Shown here: one piece after another, positions 43,646 through 51,913 of the stretch | Layout of the letters: the number at the start of each line of letters is the position of its first letter | Numbering within the stretch: the stretch's first letter is position 1 | Assembly (NCBI RefSeq): GCF_042681025.1 | Contig: NZ_JBHUER010000014.1 | Span: 23,824 to 87,823, forward strand | Origin: Methylopila henanensis | GTDB taxonomy: Bacteria > Pseudomonadota > Alphaproteobacteria > Rhizobiales > Methylopilaceae | Direction of reading: 5' to 3' | Length of the DNA stretch: 64,000 nucleotides | Program-made: the position numbers and the translations under genes | The notes under the pieces: generated by a model | Told to the model about the DNA's origin: nothing | The model's database searches: none | What the model saw: the letters and a program-made list of their open reading frames with translations, nothing else

Positions 43646-44847
43646 ACGCCCCCGTCCGTCTCCGCCGCGCGGGCGCAACGCCGGTCGCGCTCACCGTCAA
43701 CGGCCGCGCCGTCGCGGCCGAGGTCGAGCCGCGCACGCACCTTGCGGACTTCATGCGCGAGGACCTCAATCTCACCGGAACGCATCTCGGCTGCGAGCAC
43801 GGCGTCTGCGGCGCCTGCACGGTGCTGGTCGACGGCGAGCCGGCGCGGTCCTGCCTGACCTTCGCCGCGACCTGCGAGGGCGCGGACGTCGTCACCATCG
43901 AGGGCTTCGACGACGACGCGCTGATGGCCGAGCTCCGCGCCGCCTTCAACCGCGAACACGCGCTGCAGTGCGGCTTCTGCACGCCGGGCATGCTGGTGAC
44001 GGCGCGCGACCTCGCGCTCCGCCTGGCCGAGCCCGACGAGCGCCGCATCCGCGTCGGCCTCGCGGGAAACCTCTGCCGCTGCACCGGCTATCTCGGCATC
44101 GTGCGCGCGATCCAGCAGGTCATCGCCGACCGCCGCGCGCGCGGGATCGGGCCGGCTTCGGGCGAGGGGCGGGGGCTTGGGCCTGTGGGCGCGCGTTGCG
44201 CGACGGCGGCGCCCCGTGAGCGCGCCGCGCCGATCGAGCCCATCGCCGCTCCGTCGACCTCGGCCGTCGCGGTGTCCGACTTCGCGCCCGCCCACACGTT
44301 CGAGCAAAGCTTCGTCGTGGCCTTCCCGCCGGAACGGGTGTTCGCGCTGTTCGGCGACGTGCGCGCGGTGGCGGAGTGTCTGCCCGGCGCCTTCGTCGAC
44401 GCCATGCCTTCGCCCGACCGCGCCGAAGGCGGCATCCGCGTCGCGCTCGGTCCGATCGCCGTCGCCTTCCGGGGCGCGGCGATGATCGCGCGCGACGAGG
44501 CGGAGCGCTCCGGCCGCATCCTCGGCGCCGGCGCGGACGGCCGCTCGGGCGCGCAGGGCGAAATCCGCTACCGCGTGGTCGACGGGCCGGACGGCGGTTC
44601 GGAGGTGCGGCTGACGGTCGGCTACGCGCTGAAGGGGCCGATCGCCCAGTTCGGCCGGCCCGGCCTCGTGCGCGACATCGCGGGCCGGCTCGTCGCCGAC
44701 TTCGCCCGCAATCTGGAGGCGCGGCTCGCCGGCCGCGCCCCAGACGCCGGCCCCGGTTCGCCCGGCCTCAATCCCCTACGCCTCGCGACCAGCCTGCTGT
44801 TCGGCCGGATCGCGTCCTGGCTGGCGCGCCTCCGGGCGCGCCGATGA
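43642..44847 (+). CDS. [2Fe-2S] small subunit fused to CoxG/SRPBCC domain
   Basis: A 401-residue fusion. Residues ~1-165: [2Fe-2S] domain with CEHGVCGACTVLVDGEP...C and the all-helical second cluster CGFCTPGML and NLCRCTGY. After a Pro/Ala linker, residues ~220-370 form a CoxG-like SRPBCC domain (FPPERVFALFGDVRAVAECLPGAF, GYALKGPIAQFGRPGLVRDIAGRL), and the C-terminus has a hydrophobic, basic tail. In CO dehydrogenase, CoxG is a separate membrane-anchoring or recruitment factor; here it is covalently joined. Confidence 0.9.
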   Translation: MNAPVRLRRAGATPVALTVNGRAVAAEVEPRTHLADFMREDLNLTGTHLGCEHGVCGACTVLVDGEPARSCLTFAATCEGADVVTIEGFDDDALMAELRAAFNREHALQCGFCTPGMLVTARDLALRLAEPDERRIRVGLAGNLCRCTGYLGIVRAIQQVIADRRARGIGPASGEGRGLGPVGARCATAAPRERAAPIEPIAAPSTSAVAVSDFAPAHTFEQSFVVAFPPERVFALFGDVRAVAECLPGAFVDAMPSPDRAEGGIRVALGPIAVAFRGAAMIARDEAERSGRILGAGADGRSGAQGEIRYRVVDGPDGGSEVRLTVGYALKGPIAQFGRPGLVRDIAGRLVADFARNLEARLAGRAPDAGPGSPGLNPLRLATSLLFGRIASWLARLRARR

Positions 44848-44876
44848 GCATGTTTCGAAAACCCTTGGAGATGGCC

Positions 44877-46031
44877 ATGCCGACGCACCGCATAGCATCG
44901 ATCGCCGCCCTGGCACTCGGACTGATGGCGACGCCCGCCGTCGCGGAGGAGACTGTCAAGATCGGCGTCAACCAGCCGCTGACCGGACCGTTCGCGGCCT
45001 CCGGCGCCTATGTCGTCAACGGCGCGAAGATCGCCGCCGACGAGATCAACGCCAAGGGCGGCGTGCTGGGCAAGAAGATCCAGCTCGTGATCGAAGACAA
45101 CAAGTCGAATCCGACCGAGGCCGCCGCGGTCGCCGAGAAGCTCATCACCTCCGACAAGACGCCGGTGATGATGGGCGCCTGGGGCTCGAGCCTCACCCTC
45201 GCGGTGATGCCGAAGCTCGAGGAGTACGAGATTCCGATGCTGGTCGAGACCTCGTCGTCGGGCAAGATCACGACATCCGGAAACCCCTTCGTGTTCCGCA
45301 TCTCGCCGCCCTCGGCGCTCGAGGCCGAGATGTTCGCGCCGATGGTGGAGAAGCTCGGGATCAAGAAGGTCGACTTCCTGGTCATCAACAACGACTGGGG
45401 CCGCGGCGCGGCGGCCGACTTCGGCAAGATGCTGAAGGCGAAGGGCGTCGAGGTCGGTCTGACCGAGACCATGGACGCCGCGGCGCAGGACATGAGCGCC
45501 CAGCTCGCCAAGATCAAAGGCACCGACGCCGACACGATCATGATCACCGCGGCGGTCGACCAGCTGACGCTGGTGTTCAAGCAGATGGCGGCCATGGGCG
45601 TGAAGAAGCGCGTCGTCACCACCGGCGGCTCGCAGAACCCGGACCAGATCGTGGCGCAGGCGGGCTCGGCGGCCGAGAAGACCATGCATCTCACCACCTT
45701 CCTGCCCTGGGCCCCGGACAAGACCCCGGACCCGAAGGCGACCGAGTACTTCCTCTCGGAATGGAAGAAGCGCGGCTATCCGTTTGCGGGGACGACCGAA
45801 AGCTTCCGCGGCTATGACGGCGTCCGCACCATCGCCGCGGCGATCGCGAAGGCCGGCTCGGTCGAGTCCAAGGCGATCCAGAAGGCGTTCTGGGACGTCG
45901 AGCTGACCGGCCTCAACGGCCCGATCAAGTTCGCGAAGTCCGGCCCCGAGGGCAAGGAGAGCGGGCAGTCCAAGCCTGGCGTCTACCTGATCGAGATTTC
46001 GGACGGCCAGATCGCCGAAGTGAAGCTCTGA
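44877..46031 (+). CDS. Branched-chain-amino-acid-type ABC transporter substrate-binding protein
   Basis: A 384-residue periplasmic binding protein with a signal peptide cut after PAVA. Mature start EETVKIGVNQPLTGPFAASG, then GVLGKKIQLVIEDNKSNPTEAAAVAEKLI and GYDGVRTIAAAIAKAGS. ATG 44877 was chosen for GGAG 6 bases upstream and for the signal peptide. LivK-like proteins take amino acids, amides, urea or aromatic acids; given the operon it probably binds the substrate of the hydroxylase/hydrolases. Confidence 0.9.
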   Translation: MPTHRIASIAALALGLMATPAVAEETVKIGVNQPLTGPFAASGAYVVNGAKIAADEINAKGGVLGKKIQLVIEDNKSNPTEAAAVAEKLITSDKTPVMMGAWGSSLTLAVMPKLEEYEIPMLVETSSSGKITTSGNPFVFRISPPSALEAEMFAPMVEKLGIKKVDFLVINNDWGRGAAADFGKMLKAKGVEVGLTETMDAAAQDMSAQLAKIKGTDADTIMITAAVDQLTLVFKQMAAMGVKKRVVTTGGSQNPDQIVAQAGSAAEKTMHLTTFLPWAPDKTPDPKATEYFLSEWKKRGYPFAGTTESFRGYDGVRTIAAAIAKAGSVESKAIQKAFWDVELTGLNGPIKFAKSGPEGKESGQSKPGVYLIEISDGQIAEVKL

Positions 46032-46055
46032 TCCTTAGGCGGCCTGAAACCACGC

Positions 46056-46143
46056 GGCCGTCATGCCCGCCTTCGCGGGCTCCACGACTTAAAACGCTCG
46101 ACGCCCAAGTCGTGGATGCCCGGCTCCGCCGGGCATGACGGCC
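46056..46143. repeat. REP-like paired palindrome, copy 4 (opposite orientation)
   Basis: GGCCGTCATGCCCGCCTTCGCGGGC half first and AAGTCGTGGATGCCCGGCTCCGCCGGGCATGACGGCC half second, i.e. inverted relative to copies 1-3. It lies between the binding protein and first permease of one operon, where a hairpin could raise the level of the upstream message. Confidence 0.85.
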
Positions 46144-46168
46144 GCGAACTTCACGAACGGAGCCCTCC

Positions 46169-47041
46169 GTGGACCAGTTCCTGCAACACCTCGTCAACGC
46201 CATGGTGCTGGGCGGCGCTTACGCGCTGCTCGGGATCGGCCTGACGCTGATCTTCGGCATCATGAACGTGGTGAACTTCACCCACGGGGCGCTCTACACT
46301 TTCGGCGCCTACGCGATGTACCTCGCCTCGACCGCGCTCGGGATGAACTTCTTCCTGGCGCTGCCGTTCGCCATCGTCGCGGGCCTCGCGCTCGGCGCGC
46401 TGATCGAGCTTGCGCTGCTCAGGCCGCTCAGGGGCGCCGACATCGACACCACCATGCTGATGATGATCGGCGCCGGCATCATCCTGCAGTCCGGCACGCT
46501 CTGGATCTTCGGCGGCGTCGCCAAGGCGATCCCGTCGCCGTTCCCGGACGCGCCGCTGCAGTTCGCCGGCGTCTCGATCTCGTGGCTGCGCCTGTTCGTG
46601 CTGCTCGCCGCCGCCGCGCTGATCGCGCTGGCCTACGCCATGATCAACGGCACCCGGCTCGGCCGCGCCATGCGCGCCACCTTCCAGGACGCCGACACCG
46701 CGGCGCTGATGGGCGTCAACGTGCGCCTGATCTACACCGCGACCTTCGCGCTCGGATCGAGCTTCGCGGCCGCCGCCGGCGCGCTGCTCGGGCCGGTCTA
46801 CGTCGTGTTCCCGCAGATGGGCGACCTCGCCGCGGTGAAGGCCTTCGCCATCGTCATCCTCGGCGGCCTCGGCTCGATCGCGGGCGCCACCATCGGCGGC
46901 TTCGTGCTGGCGCTCGCGGAGGAGTTCGGCGCCGGCTACGTCTCGTCCGGCTACCGCGACGCCATGGGCTTCCTGATCATCATCGCCGTGCTGCTGATGA
47001 AGCCCACCGGCCTGTTCGCCCGCGCGGAGCGCGTCGGATGA
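46169..47041 (+). CDS. LivH-type ABC transporter permease
   Basis: A 290-residue permease with about eight hydrophobic segments; FGIMNVVNFTHGALYTFGAYAMY, GTRLGRAMRATFQDADTAALMGVN (coupling loop) and AFAIVILGGLGSIAGATIGGF are characteristic of LivH. GTG start at 46169. Overlaps LivM-type gene by 4 bases. Confidence 0.91.
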   Translation: MDQFLQHLVNAMVLGGAYALLGIGLTLIFGIMNVVNFTHGALYTFGAYAMYLASTALGMNFFLALPFAIVAGLALGALIELALLRPLRGADIDTTMLMMIGAGIILQSGTLWIFGGVAKAIPSPFPDAPLQFAGVSISWLRLFVLLAAAALIALAYAMINGTRLGRAMRATFQDADTAALMGVNVRLIYTATFALGSSFAAAAGALLGPVYVVFPQMGDLAAVKAFAIVILGGLGSIAGATIGGFVLALAEEFGAGYVSSGYRDAMGFLIIIAVLLMKPTGLFARAERVG

Positions 47042-48081
47042 CCCGTTATCTCCCGCCCGTCGTCCTCGTCGTCCTCGCCCTGCTGCCGCTCGGCCTGAAG
47101 GACCCCTATCTCCTCAACGCGCTGATCACCGGCGGCATCTTCACCATCGGCGCCATCAGCCTGAACCTGCTGCTCGGCTACACCGGCCAGCTCAGCCTCG
47201 GCCACATCGCCTTCTTCGGCATCGGCGCCTACGCGAGCGCGCTCACCGCGCTCGGCTTCGACGTCGGCCTGTTCGGCGACGTCCGCGTGATCCACGAGGG
47301 CTGGCATCCCTTCATCGGCTTCCTGGTCGCGATCGTCGTGTCCGGCTTCTTTGGCTACGTCGTCGGCCGGCTGTCGTTCCGGGTGCGCGGCGCCTACTTC
47401 GTCATCGTCACGATCTGCTTCGCCGAGGTGGTGCGGCTCGTCGCGCTGAACTGGATCGAGCTGACGCAGGGTCCGCTCGCGCTCACCTCGATCCCGCAGA
47501 TGAAGCTCGGCTTTCCCGGCCTAGGCGAGCTGACGCTCCGCACCAAGGTCCAGAACTACTACCTGATGCTGGGCGTCGCCACGCTCGCTTATCTCGTGGT
47601 GGCGCGGCTCGTCCATTCGCGCTTCGGCCGCGCCATGCGGGGCCTGAAGGAGAACGAGCAGCTCGCCATGTCGGTCGGCGTTAACGCCACGAAGACGCTG
47701 ACCGTCGCCGCCACCTTCTCCGCCGCGATCGCCGGCGCGGCGGGCAGCCTCTACGCGCACTACTTCCGCATCATCGACCCGGACGTGTTCCTGTTCGCCT
47801 ACACCGTGACCATGGTCATCATGGTGGTCTCGGGCGGCAAGGGCTCGCTCGCGGGCCCGGTGATCGGCGGCCTGATCTTCGGGACGCTGCCGGTGGCGCT
47901 GCGGCCCTACATGGCGCCCGAGGCGCAGTGGATCGTCTACGGCGCGGTGCTCATCCTGATCCTGTTCCTGATGCCGCGGGGCATCGCGCCCTACGTCGAC
48001 GACTGGTTCGCGGCCCGCAGGGCGCGCCGCGCGCATGGCCCGGCGCCGGCCGCGAAACCCCAGCTGGAGGGCCAGCGGTGA
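47038..48081 (+). CDS. LivM-type ABC transporter permease
   Basis: A 347-residue permease: GAISLNLLLGYTGQLSLGHIAFFGIGAY, GRAMRGLKENEQLAMSVGVN, and MVVSGGKGSLAGPVIGGL are typical LivM segments. Forms the second channel half with the LivH-type protein in the inner membrane. Its end overlaps the GTG of the ATPase gene. Confidence 0.91.
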   Translation: MTRYLPPVVLVVLALLPLGLKDPYLLNALITGGIFTIGAISLNLLLGYTGQLSLGHIAFFGIGAYASALTALGFDVGLFGDVRVIHEGWHPFIGFLVAIVVSGFFGYVVGRLSFRVRGAYFVIVTICFAEVVRLVALNWIELTQGPLALTSIPQMKLGFPGLGELTLRTKVQNYYLMLGVATLAYLVVARLVHSRFGRAMRGLKENEQLAMSVGVNATKTLTVAATFSAAIAGAAGSLYAHYFRIIDPDVFLFAYTVTMVIMVVSGGKGSLAGPVIGGLIFGTLPVALRPYMAPEAQWIVYGAVLILILFLMPRGIAPYVDDWFAARRARRAHGPAPAAKPQLEGQR

Positions 48082-48887
48082 GCGACCAACCCATCCTCTC
48101 GGTCGAGCATGTCGGCGTGCGCTTCGGCGGGCTCGTCGCGATCTCCGACCTGCATTTCGACGTTCGGCCCGGCGAGATCCTCAGCCTCATCGGCCCGAAC
48201 GGCGCCGGCAAGACCACCGCGTTCAACGTGGTCACCGGCTTCCTGAAGCCGACTACGGGCGAGGTGCGCTTCAAGGGCGCGAGCCTCGCCGGCCTCGCCC
48301 CGAACCGCATCAACCGGCTCGGTCTCGCCCGCACCTTCCAGCGCACCAGCGTGTTTCCCGACGACACGGTGCTGGACAACGTGCTGATCGGCCTGCACCG
48401 CGAGGACGGCGGCGCGAGCCTGCTCGACGCCATCTTCAACCTGCCGAAGGAGCGCGCCGGCGAGGCCGCGCGCCGCGCCAGAGCGCGCGAGCTGATTGAG
48501 TGGGTGGGTCTGAGCGCTCGCGCCGAGGAGCGCGCCGGCTCGCTCTCCTATGGCGAGCAGCGGCTCGTCGGCGTCGCGCTGGCGCTCGCGACCGACCCGT
48601 CGATGCTGCTGCTCGACGAGCCGGTCTCGGGCATGAACGCGTCCGAGACCAAGAATTTCGTGCGCCTGATCCGCTCGGTGCGGGACAAGGGCGTCACCAT
48701 CCTGCTGGTCGAGCACGACATGCCGATGGTGATGGAGGTCTCGGACCGCATCGTGGTGCTGAACCACGGCAAACTGATCGCCGACGGGACGCCGGCAGAG
48801 ATCCGCGCCGATCCCGCGGTCATCGAGGCCTATCTCGGCAAGAGCGCCGCGACCCGCGAGGCCGAAAGGGAAGCCGCCCATGCTTGA
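48078..48887 (+). CDS. LivG-type ABC transporter ATPase
   Basis: A 269-residue ATPase from GTG 48078. Walker A IGPNGAGKTTAFNVVTG, signature LSYGEQRLVGVALAL, Walker B MLLLDEPVSGMN, switch His VEHDMPMVMEV. The signature motif LSYGEQ is the usual LivG form. Overlaps the LivF-type gene by 8 bases. Confidence 0.92.
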   Translation: MSDQPILSVEHVGVRFGGLVAISDLHFDVRPGEILSLIGPNGAGKTTAFNVVTGFLKPTTGEVRFKGASLAGLAPNRINRLGLARTFQRTSVFPDDTVLDNVLIGLHREDGGASLLDAIFNLPKERAGEAARRARARELIEWVGLSARAEERAGSLSYGEQRLVGVALALATDPSMLLLDEPVSGMNASETKNFVRLIRSVRDKGVTILLVEHDMPMVMEVSDRIVVLNHGKLIADGTPAEIRADPAVIEAYLGKSAATREAEREAAHA

Positions 48888-49584
48888 GATCCGCGACCTC
48901 GAATGCGGCTACGGGCCGGTGTCGGCGCTGAAGGGGATCAGCCTCGACGTGGGCGAGGGCGAGCTGGTGGCGCTGATCGGCGCCAACGGCGCCGGCAAGT
49001 CCACCACGCTGCGGACGATCTCGGGGCTGGTGAAGCCGCGCGCGGGGACGATCCGCTTCCGCGGCGAAGACATCGCCGGAGCGGACCCCGCCCGCATCCT
49101 CAGCCTCGGGATCGCGCACTGTCCCGAGGGCCGGCGCGTGTTTCCCTACATGAGCGTCGCCGACAACCTCGCGATGGGCGCATATCTCCGGAAGGATCCG
49201 ATCCAGGTCCGGCAGGACTACGACCGGGTCTATTCCGACTTCCCCCGGCTCGCGGAGCGCCGGCATCAGGCGGCGGGAACGCTGTCCGGCGGCGAGCAGC
49301 AGATGCTGGCGATCGGCCGGGCGCTGATGAGCCGTCCGAAGCTCGTGATGTTCGACGAGCCCTCGCTCGGCCTCGCGCCGACGATCGTCGAGCAGACGCT
49401 CCGCATCATCAAGGCGATCCGCGACGGCGGCGCGACCGTGCTGCTGGTCGAGCAGAACGCCTTCGCCGCGCTTGAGCTCTGCGACCACGCCTATCTCATC
49501 GAGACCGGTCGCGTGGTGAAGCGGGGCCTCGGGTCGGAGCTGATCGCCGACCCGCATGTGCGCGAGGCCTATCTCGGCGGCTGA
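48880..49584 (+). CDS. LivF-type ABC transporter ATPase
   Basis: A 234-residue ATPase: Walker A IGANGAGKSTTLRTISG, signature LSGGEQQMLAIGRAL, Walker B LVMFDEPSLGLAP, then VEQNAFAALELCDHAYLIETGR, the LivF hallmark. Last gene of the transport set and probably of the operon that began at 38252. Confidence 0.92.
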   Translation: MLEIRDLECGYGPVSALKGISLDVGEGELVALIGANGAGKSTTLRTISGLVKPRAGTIRFRGEDIAGADPARILSLGIAHCPEGRRVFPYMSVADNLAMGAYLRKDPIQVRQDYDRVYSDFPRLAERRHQAAGTLSGGEQQMLAIGRALMSRPKLVMFDEPSLGLAPTIVEQTLRIIKAIRDGGATVLLVEQNAFAALELCDHAYLIETGRVVKRGLGSELIADPHVREAYLGG

Positions 49585-49645
49585 CGACGCGGCCGGCGGC
49601 GCGACGCGCCCTATAACCCGGCGGGTGGTCGTTGGAGCGCCCCCC

Positions 49646-50779
49646 ATGGACGCCGTGTTTCGGTTCGGGATCGAGGAAGAGTATTTCCTGGCTGACGCGG
49701 AGACCGGCGCGACGCCCGACGGGGACGTCGCGGACGCTTTCCACCGCGCCCGCGGCGCCGAGGTGAAGCCGGCCTCGCACGAGTTCCTGAAGGGACAGGT
49801 CGAGGTCCAGACCGAGCCGACGACGAGTTTCGAGGAGGCGCGCGACCAGCTTCTGGCCGCCCGTCGCGGGCTCGCCAAGGTCGCGGAGGAGCATGGCCTC
49901 CTCCTGCTCGCCGCCGGCAGCCATCCGCTCGCCCGCGCCCGCGATCAGGACGCCACTGAGAAGGAGCGCTACCAGCGGCTGCTGGCGGAGCTCGGCGTCA
50001 TCGCGCCGCGCGCCATGATCTGCGCCATGCACATCCACGTGGAGACGCCGGAGCCCGACGGCCGCGTGCGTCTCATGAACCGGCTCACGCCGTTCCTGCC
50101 GCTGATGCTCGCGCTGTCGTCGTCGTCGCCGTTCTGGCAGGGCCGCGACACCGGGCTGCACTCGTACCGCCTGACCGCCTTCGCGCAATGGCCGCGGACG
50201 GGCCTGCCGGAGATGTTCGCCGACGAGGACGAGTACCGGCGCTTCGTGGAGCTCATGGTCGCCGGCGGCGTCATCGACGACGCCAGCTTCCTGTGGTGGC
50301 ACATCCGGCCTTCGGTCCGCTTCCCGACCGTCGAGCTCCGGGTCTGCGACTGTTGCACCCGGGTCGACGACGCGGTCGCGCTCGCGGCGCTCTACCAGGC
50401 GCTGACGCGCTGCCTCGTGCGCCGGCCGGAGATCAACGCCGAGGTGAGCGTCGTCGATCGCGGCGTCTGCGCGTCGAACCTCTGGCAGGTGCAGCAGCAT
50501 GGCTTGGAGGCCCGCCTGATCGACGCCCGCTCCGGCGAAACGCGCACGGTCGCGGAGCAGCTCGAGGCCGTGCTGGCGCTCGTCGAGAGCGACGCCGCGG
50601 CGCTCGGATCGACGGACTGGATCGCGCGCTGCCGCGCCATCGCCGCGGACGGGACCAGCGCCGACCGCCAGCGCGCGCTGTTCCGCGCGGCGAAGGAGCG
50701 GACGACGTCCGACACCCACGCCTTGCGCGAGGTCATTCGGACGTTGGCTGCGGCGACCGTCAGGCGAGGGGCGTTCTGA
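49646..50779 (+). CDS. Carboxylate-amine ligase (YbdK/GCS2 family)
   Basis: A 377-residue ATP-grasp-like glutamate-cysteine-ligase-family protein. FRFGIEEEYFLAD at the start carries the metal-binding Glu residues; MHIHVETPE, SSSSPFWQGRDTGLHSYR, and FPTVELRVCDCCTRVDD are the other GCS2 motifs. Members form gamma-glutamyl or similar amide bonds; true substrate unknown. ATG 49646 has GGAG 8 bases upstream. The 61-base gap from the LivF-type gene leaves co-transcription possible. Confidence 0.88.
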   Translation: MDAVFRFGIEEEYFLADAETGATPDGDVADAFHRARGAEVKPASHEFLKGQVEVQTEPTTSFEEARDQLLAARRGLAKVAEEHGLLLLAAGSHPLARARDQDATEKERYQRLLAELGVIAPRAMICAMHIHVETPEPDGRVRLMNRLTPFLPLMLALSSSSPFWQGRDTGLHSYRLTAFAQWPRTGLPEMFADEDEYRRFVELMVAGGVIDDASFLWWHIRPSVRFPTVELRVCDCCTRVDDAVALAALYQALTRCLVRRPEINAEVSVVDRGVCASNLWQVQQHGLEARLIDARSGETRTVAEQLEAVLALVESDAAALGSTDWIARCRAIAADGTSADRQRALFRAAKERTTSDTHALREVIRTLAAATVRRGAF

Positions 50780-50792
50780 ACGTCCGCTCCCG

Positions 50793-51797
50793 TCAGGCGG
50801 CGTCCTCGGCGCGGACCGAGGCCAGTCCGAAGCGCTGGCGGTACTCGCGCGGACCGAGCCCGGTCACCTTGACGAACACCTTCCGGAACGCGCCCGGATC
50901 CTCGTAGCCGACGTCCCAGGCGATCTGCTCGACCGGGCGGGCGGTGGTCTCCAGCATGTCCCGCGCTCGGCCGACGCGCAGGTGCTGGCAGTACTCCGTC
51001 GGCTTCATGCCGGTGGCCTTGTGGAACCGGCGCAGGAAGGTGCGCGGCTCCAGCCCGGCCTTCTCGGCCATGGCGGCGAGCGACGCGTCCCGCGCGCCGG
51101 TCGCCTGCAGCCAGTGCTGCGCCTTCAGCACCGCCTCGTCGCCATGCCGGAGCCGCGGCGAGAACAGGCTGTAATGGCGCTGCTCGCGGCCCGGCGGGTC
51201 GACGAGCAGGAACCGCGCGGTCTCCAGCATCACGGTCGGCCCGAGCAGCCGGTCGACGAGCTTCAGGCCGAGATCGGTCCAGGCCATCAGCCCGCCCGCC
51301 GTGATCAGGTCGCCGTCGTCGATGACGAGCTTGTCGATGTCCATGCGCGCGTCCGGAAACCGCGCGGCGAAATCCTCGGCGAAATGCCAGTGCGTGGTGG
51401 CGGGGCGGCCTTCGAGCAGGCCGGTCTCGCCGAGCAGGAAGGCGCCGGCGCAGACCGAGCAGAGCGTCGCGCCACGGTCGTGGCGCTCGCGCAGCCAGAT
51501 CGCCAGCGGCTTCGCTTCCTCCGCCGTGATCGGAGCGATCACGGCCGGCGGCATGACGACGACGTCGGGCTCGCCGGCGAACCCGGGGTGGCTGTCGAGC
51601 GTCCGTTCGACGCCGCCGTCCTCGCGTCCGATCCAGTGGCTGATCCGAAGCTGGGGCGCCCGGGTACCGTCGCGGTTCCGCGCCATCAGGTTCGCGACCG
51701 AGAACAGGTCGCTCAGGCCGTGCGCGGCGCCGAGCTGCGCGCGGGGGTAGATCAGGACGGCGATCTCGGCGATGGGGGGAGGAGGAGCGGCGGCCAT
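50793..51797 (-). CDS. GlxA-family AraC-type transcriptional regulator
   Basis: A 334-residue regulator with an N-terminal DJ-1/PfpI-like amidotransferase fold (VVVMPPAV, the nucleophile-elbow ATLCSVCAGAFLLGE) and a C-terminal AraC domain (AEKAGLEPRTFLRRFHKATGMKPTEYCQHLRV, then IAWDVGYEDPGAFRKVF). The family often senses amidated or amino compounds. It is convergent with the ligase and upstream neighbour of the purine permease; it may regulate either. Confidence 0.9.
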   Translation of the reverse strand: MAAAPPPPIAEIAVLIYPRAQLGAAHGLSDLFSVANLMARNRDGTRAPQLRISHWIGREDGGVERTLDSHPGFAGEPDVVVMPPAVIAPITAEEAKPLAIWLRERHDRGATLCSVCAGAFLLGETGLLEGRPATTHWHFAEDFAARFPDARMDIDKLVIDDGDLITAGGLMAWTDLGLKLVDRLLGPTVMLETARFLLVDPPGREQRHYSLFSPRLRHGDEAVLKAQHWLQATGARDASLAAMAEKAGLEPRTFLRRFHKATGMKPTEYCQHLRVGRARDMLETTARPVEQIAWDVGYEDPGAFRKVFVKVTGLGPREYRQRFGLASVRAEDAA

Positions 51798-51913
51798 GCG
51801 TCAATTATGGCGCGAGAACCGCCGATCGCGCCAACGCTGATGGGCCTTCCGCAGGCGTTCGGCCTAGGTCACATCGACGCCGCCCGCTCCGTGATCGCCG
51901 CGCGCGCCGCCCT

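Noticed and set aside
40416..44847. Aerobic carbon monoxide dehydrogenase (CoxMSL plus CoxG)
   Set aside because: The diagnostic AYRCSF loop is absent, so despite the CoxG-like domain it is not a CO dehydrogenase.
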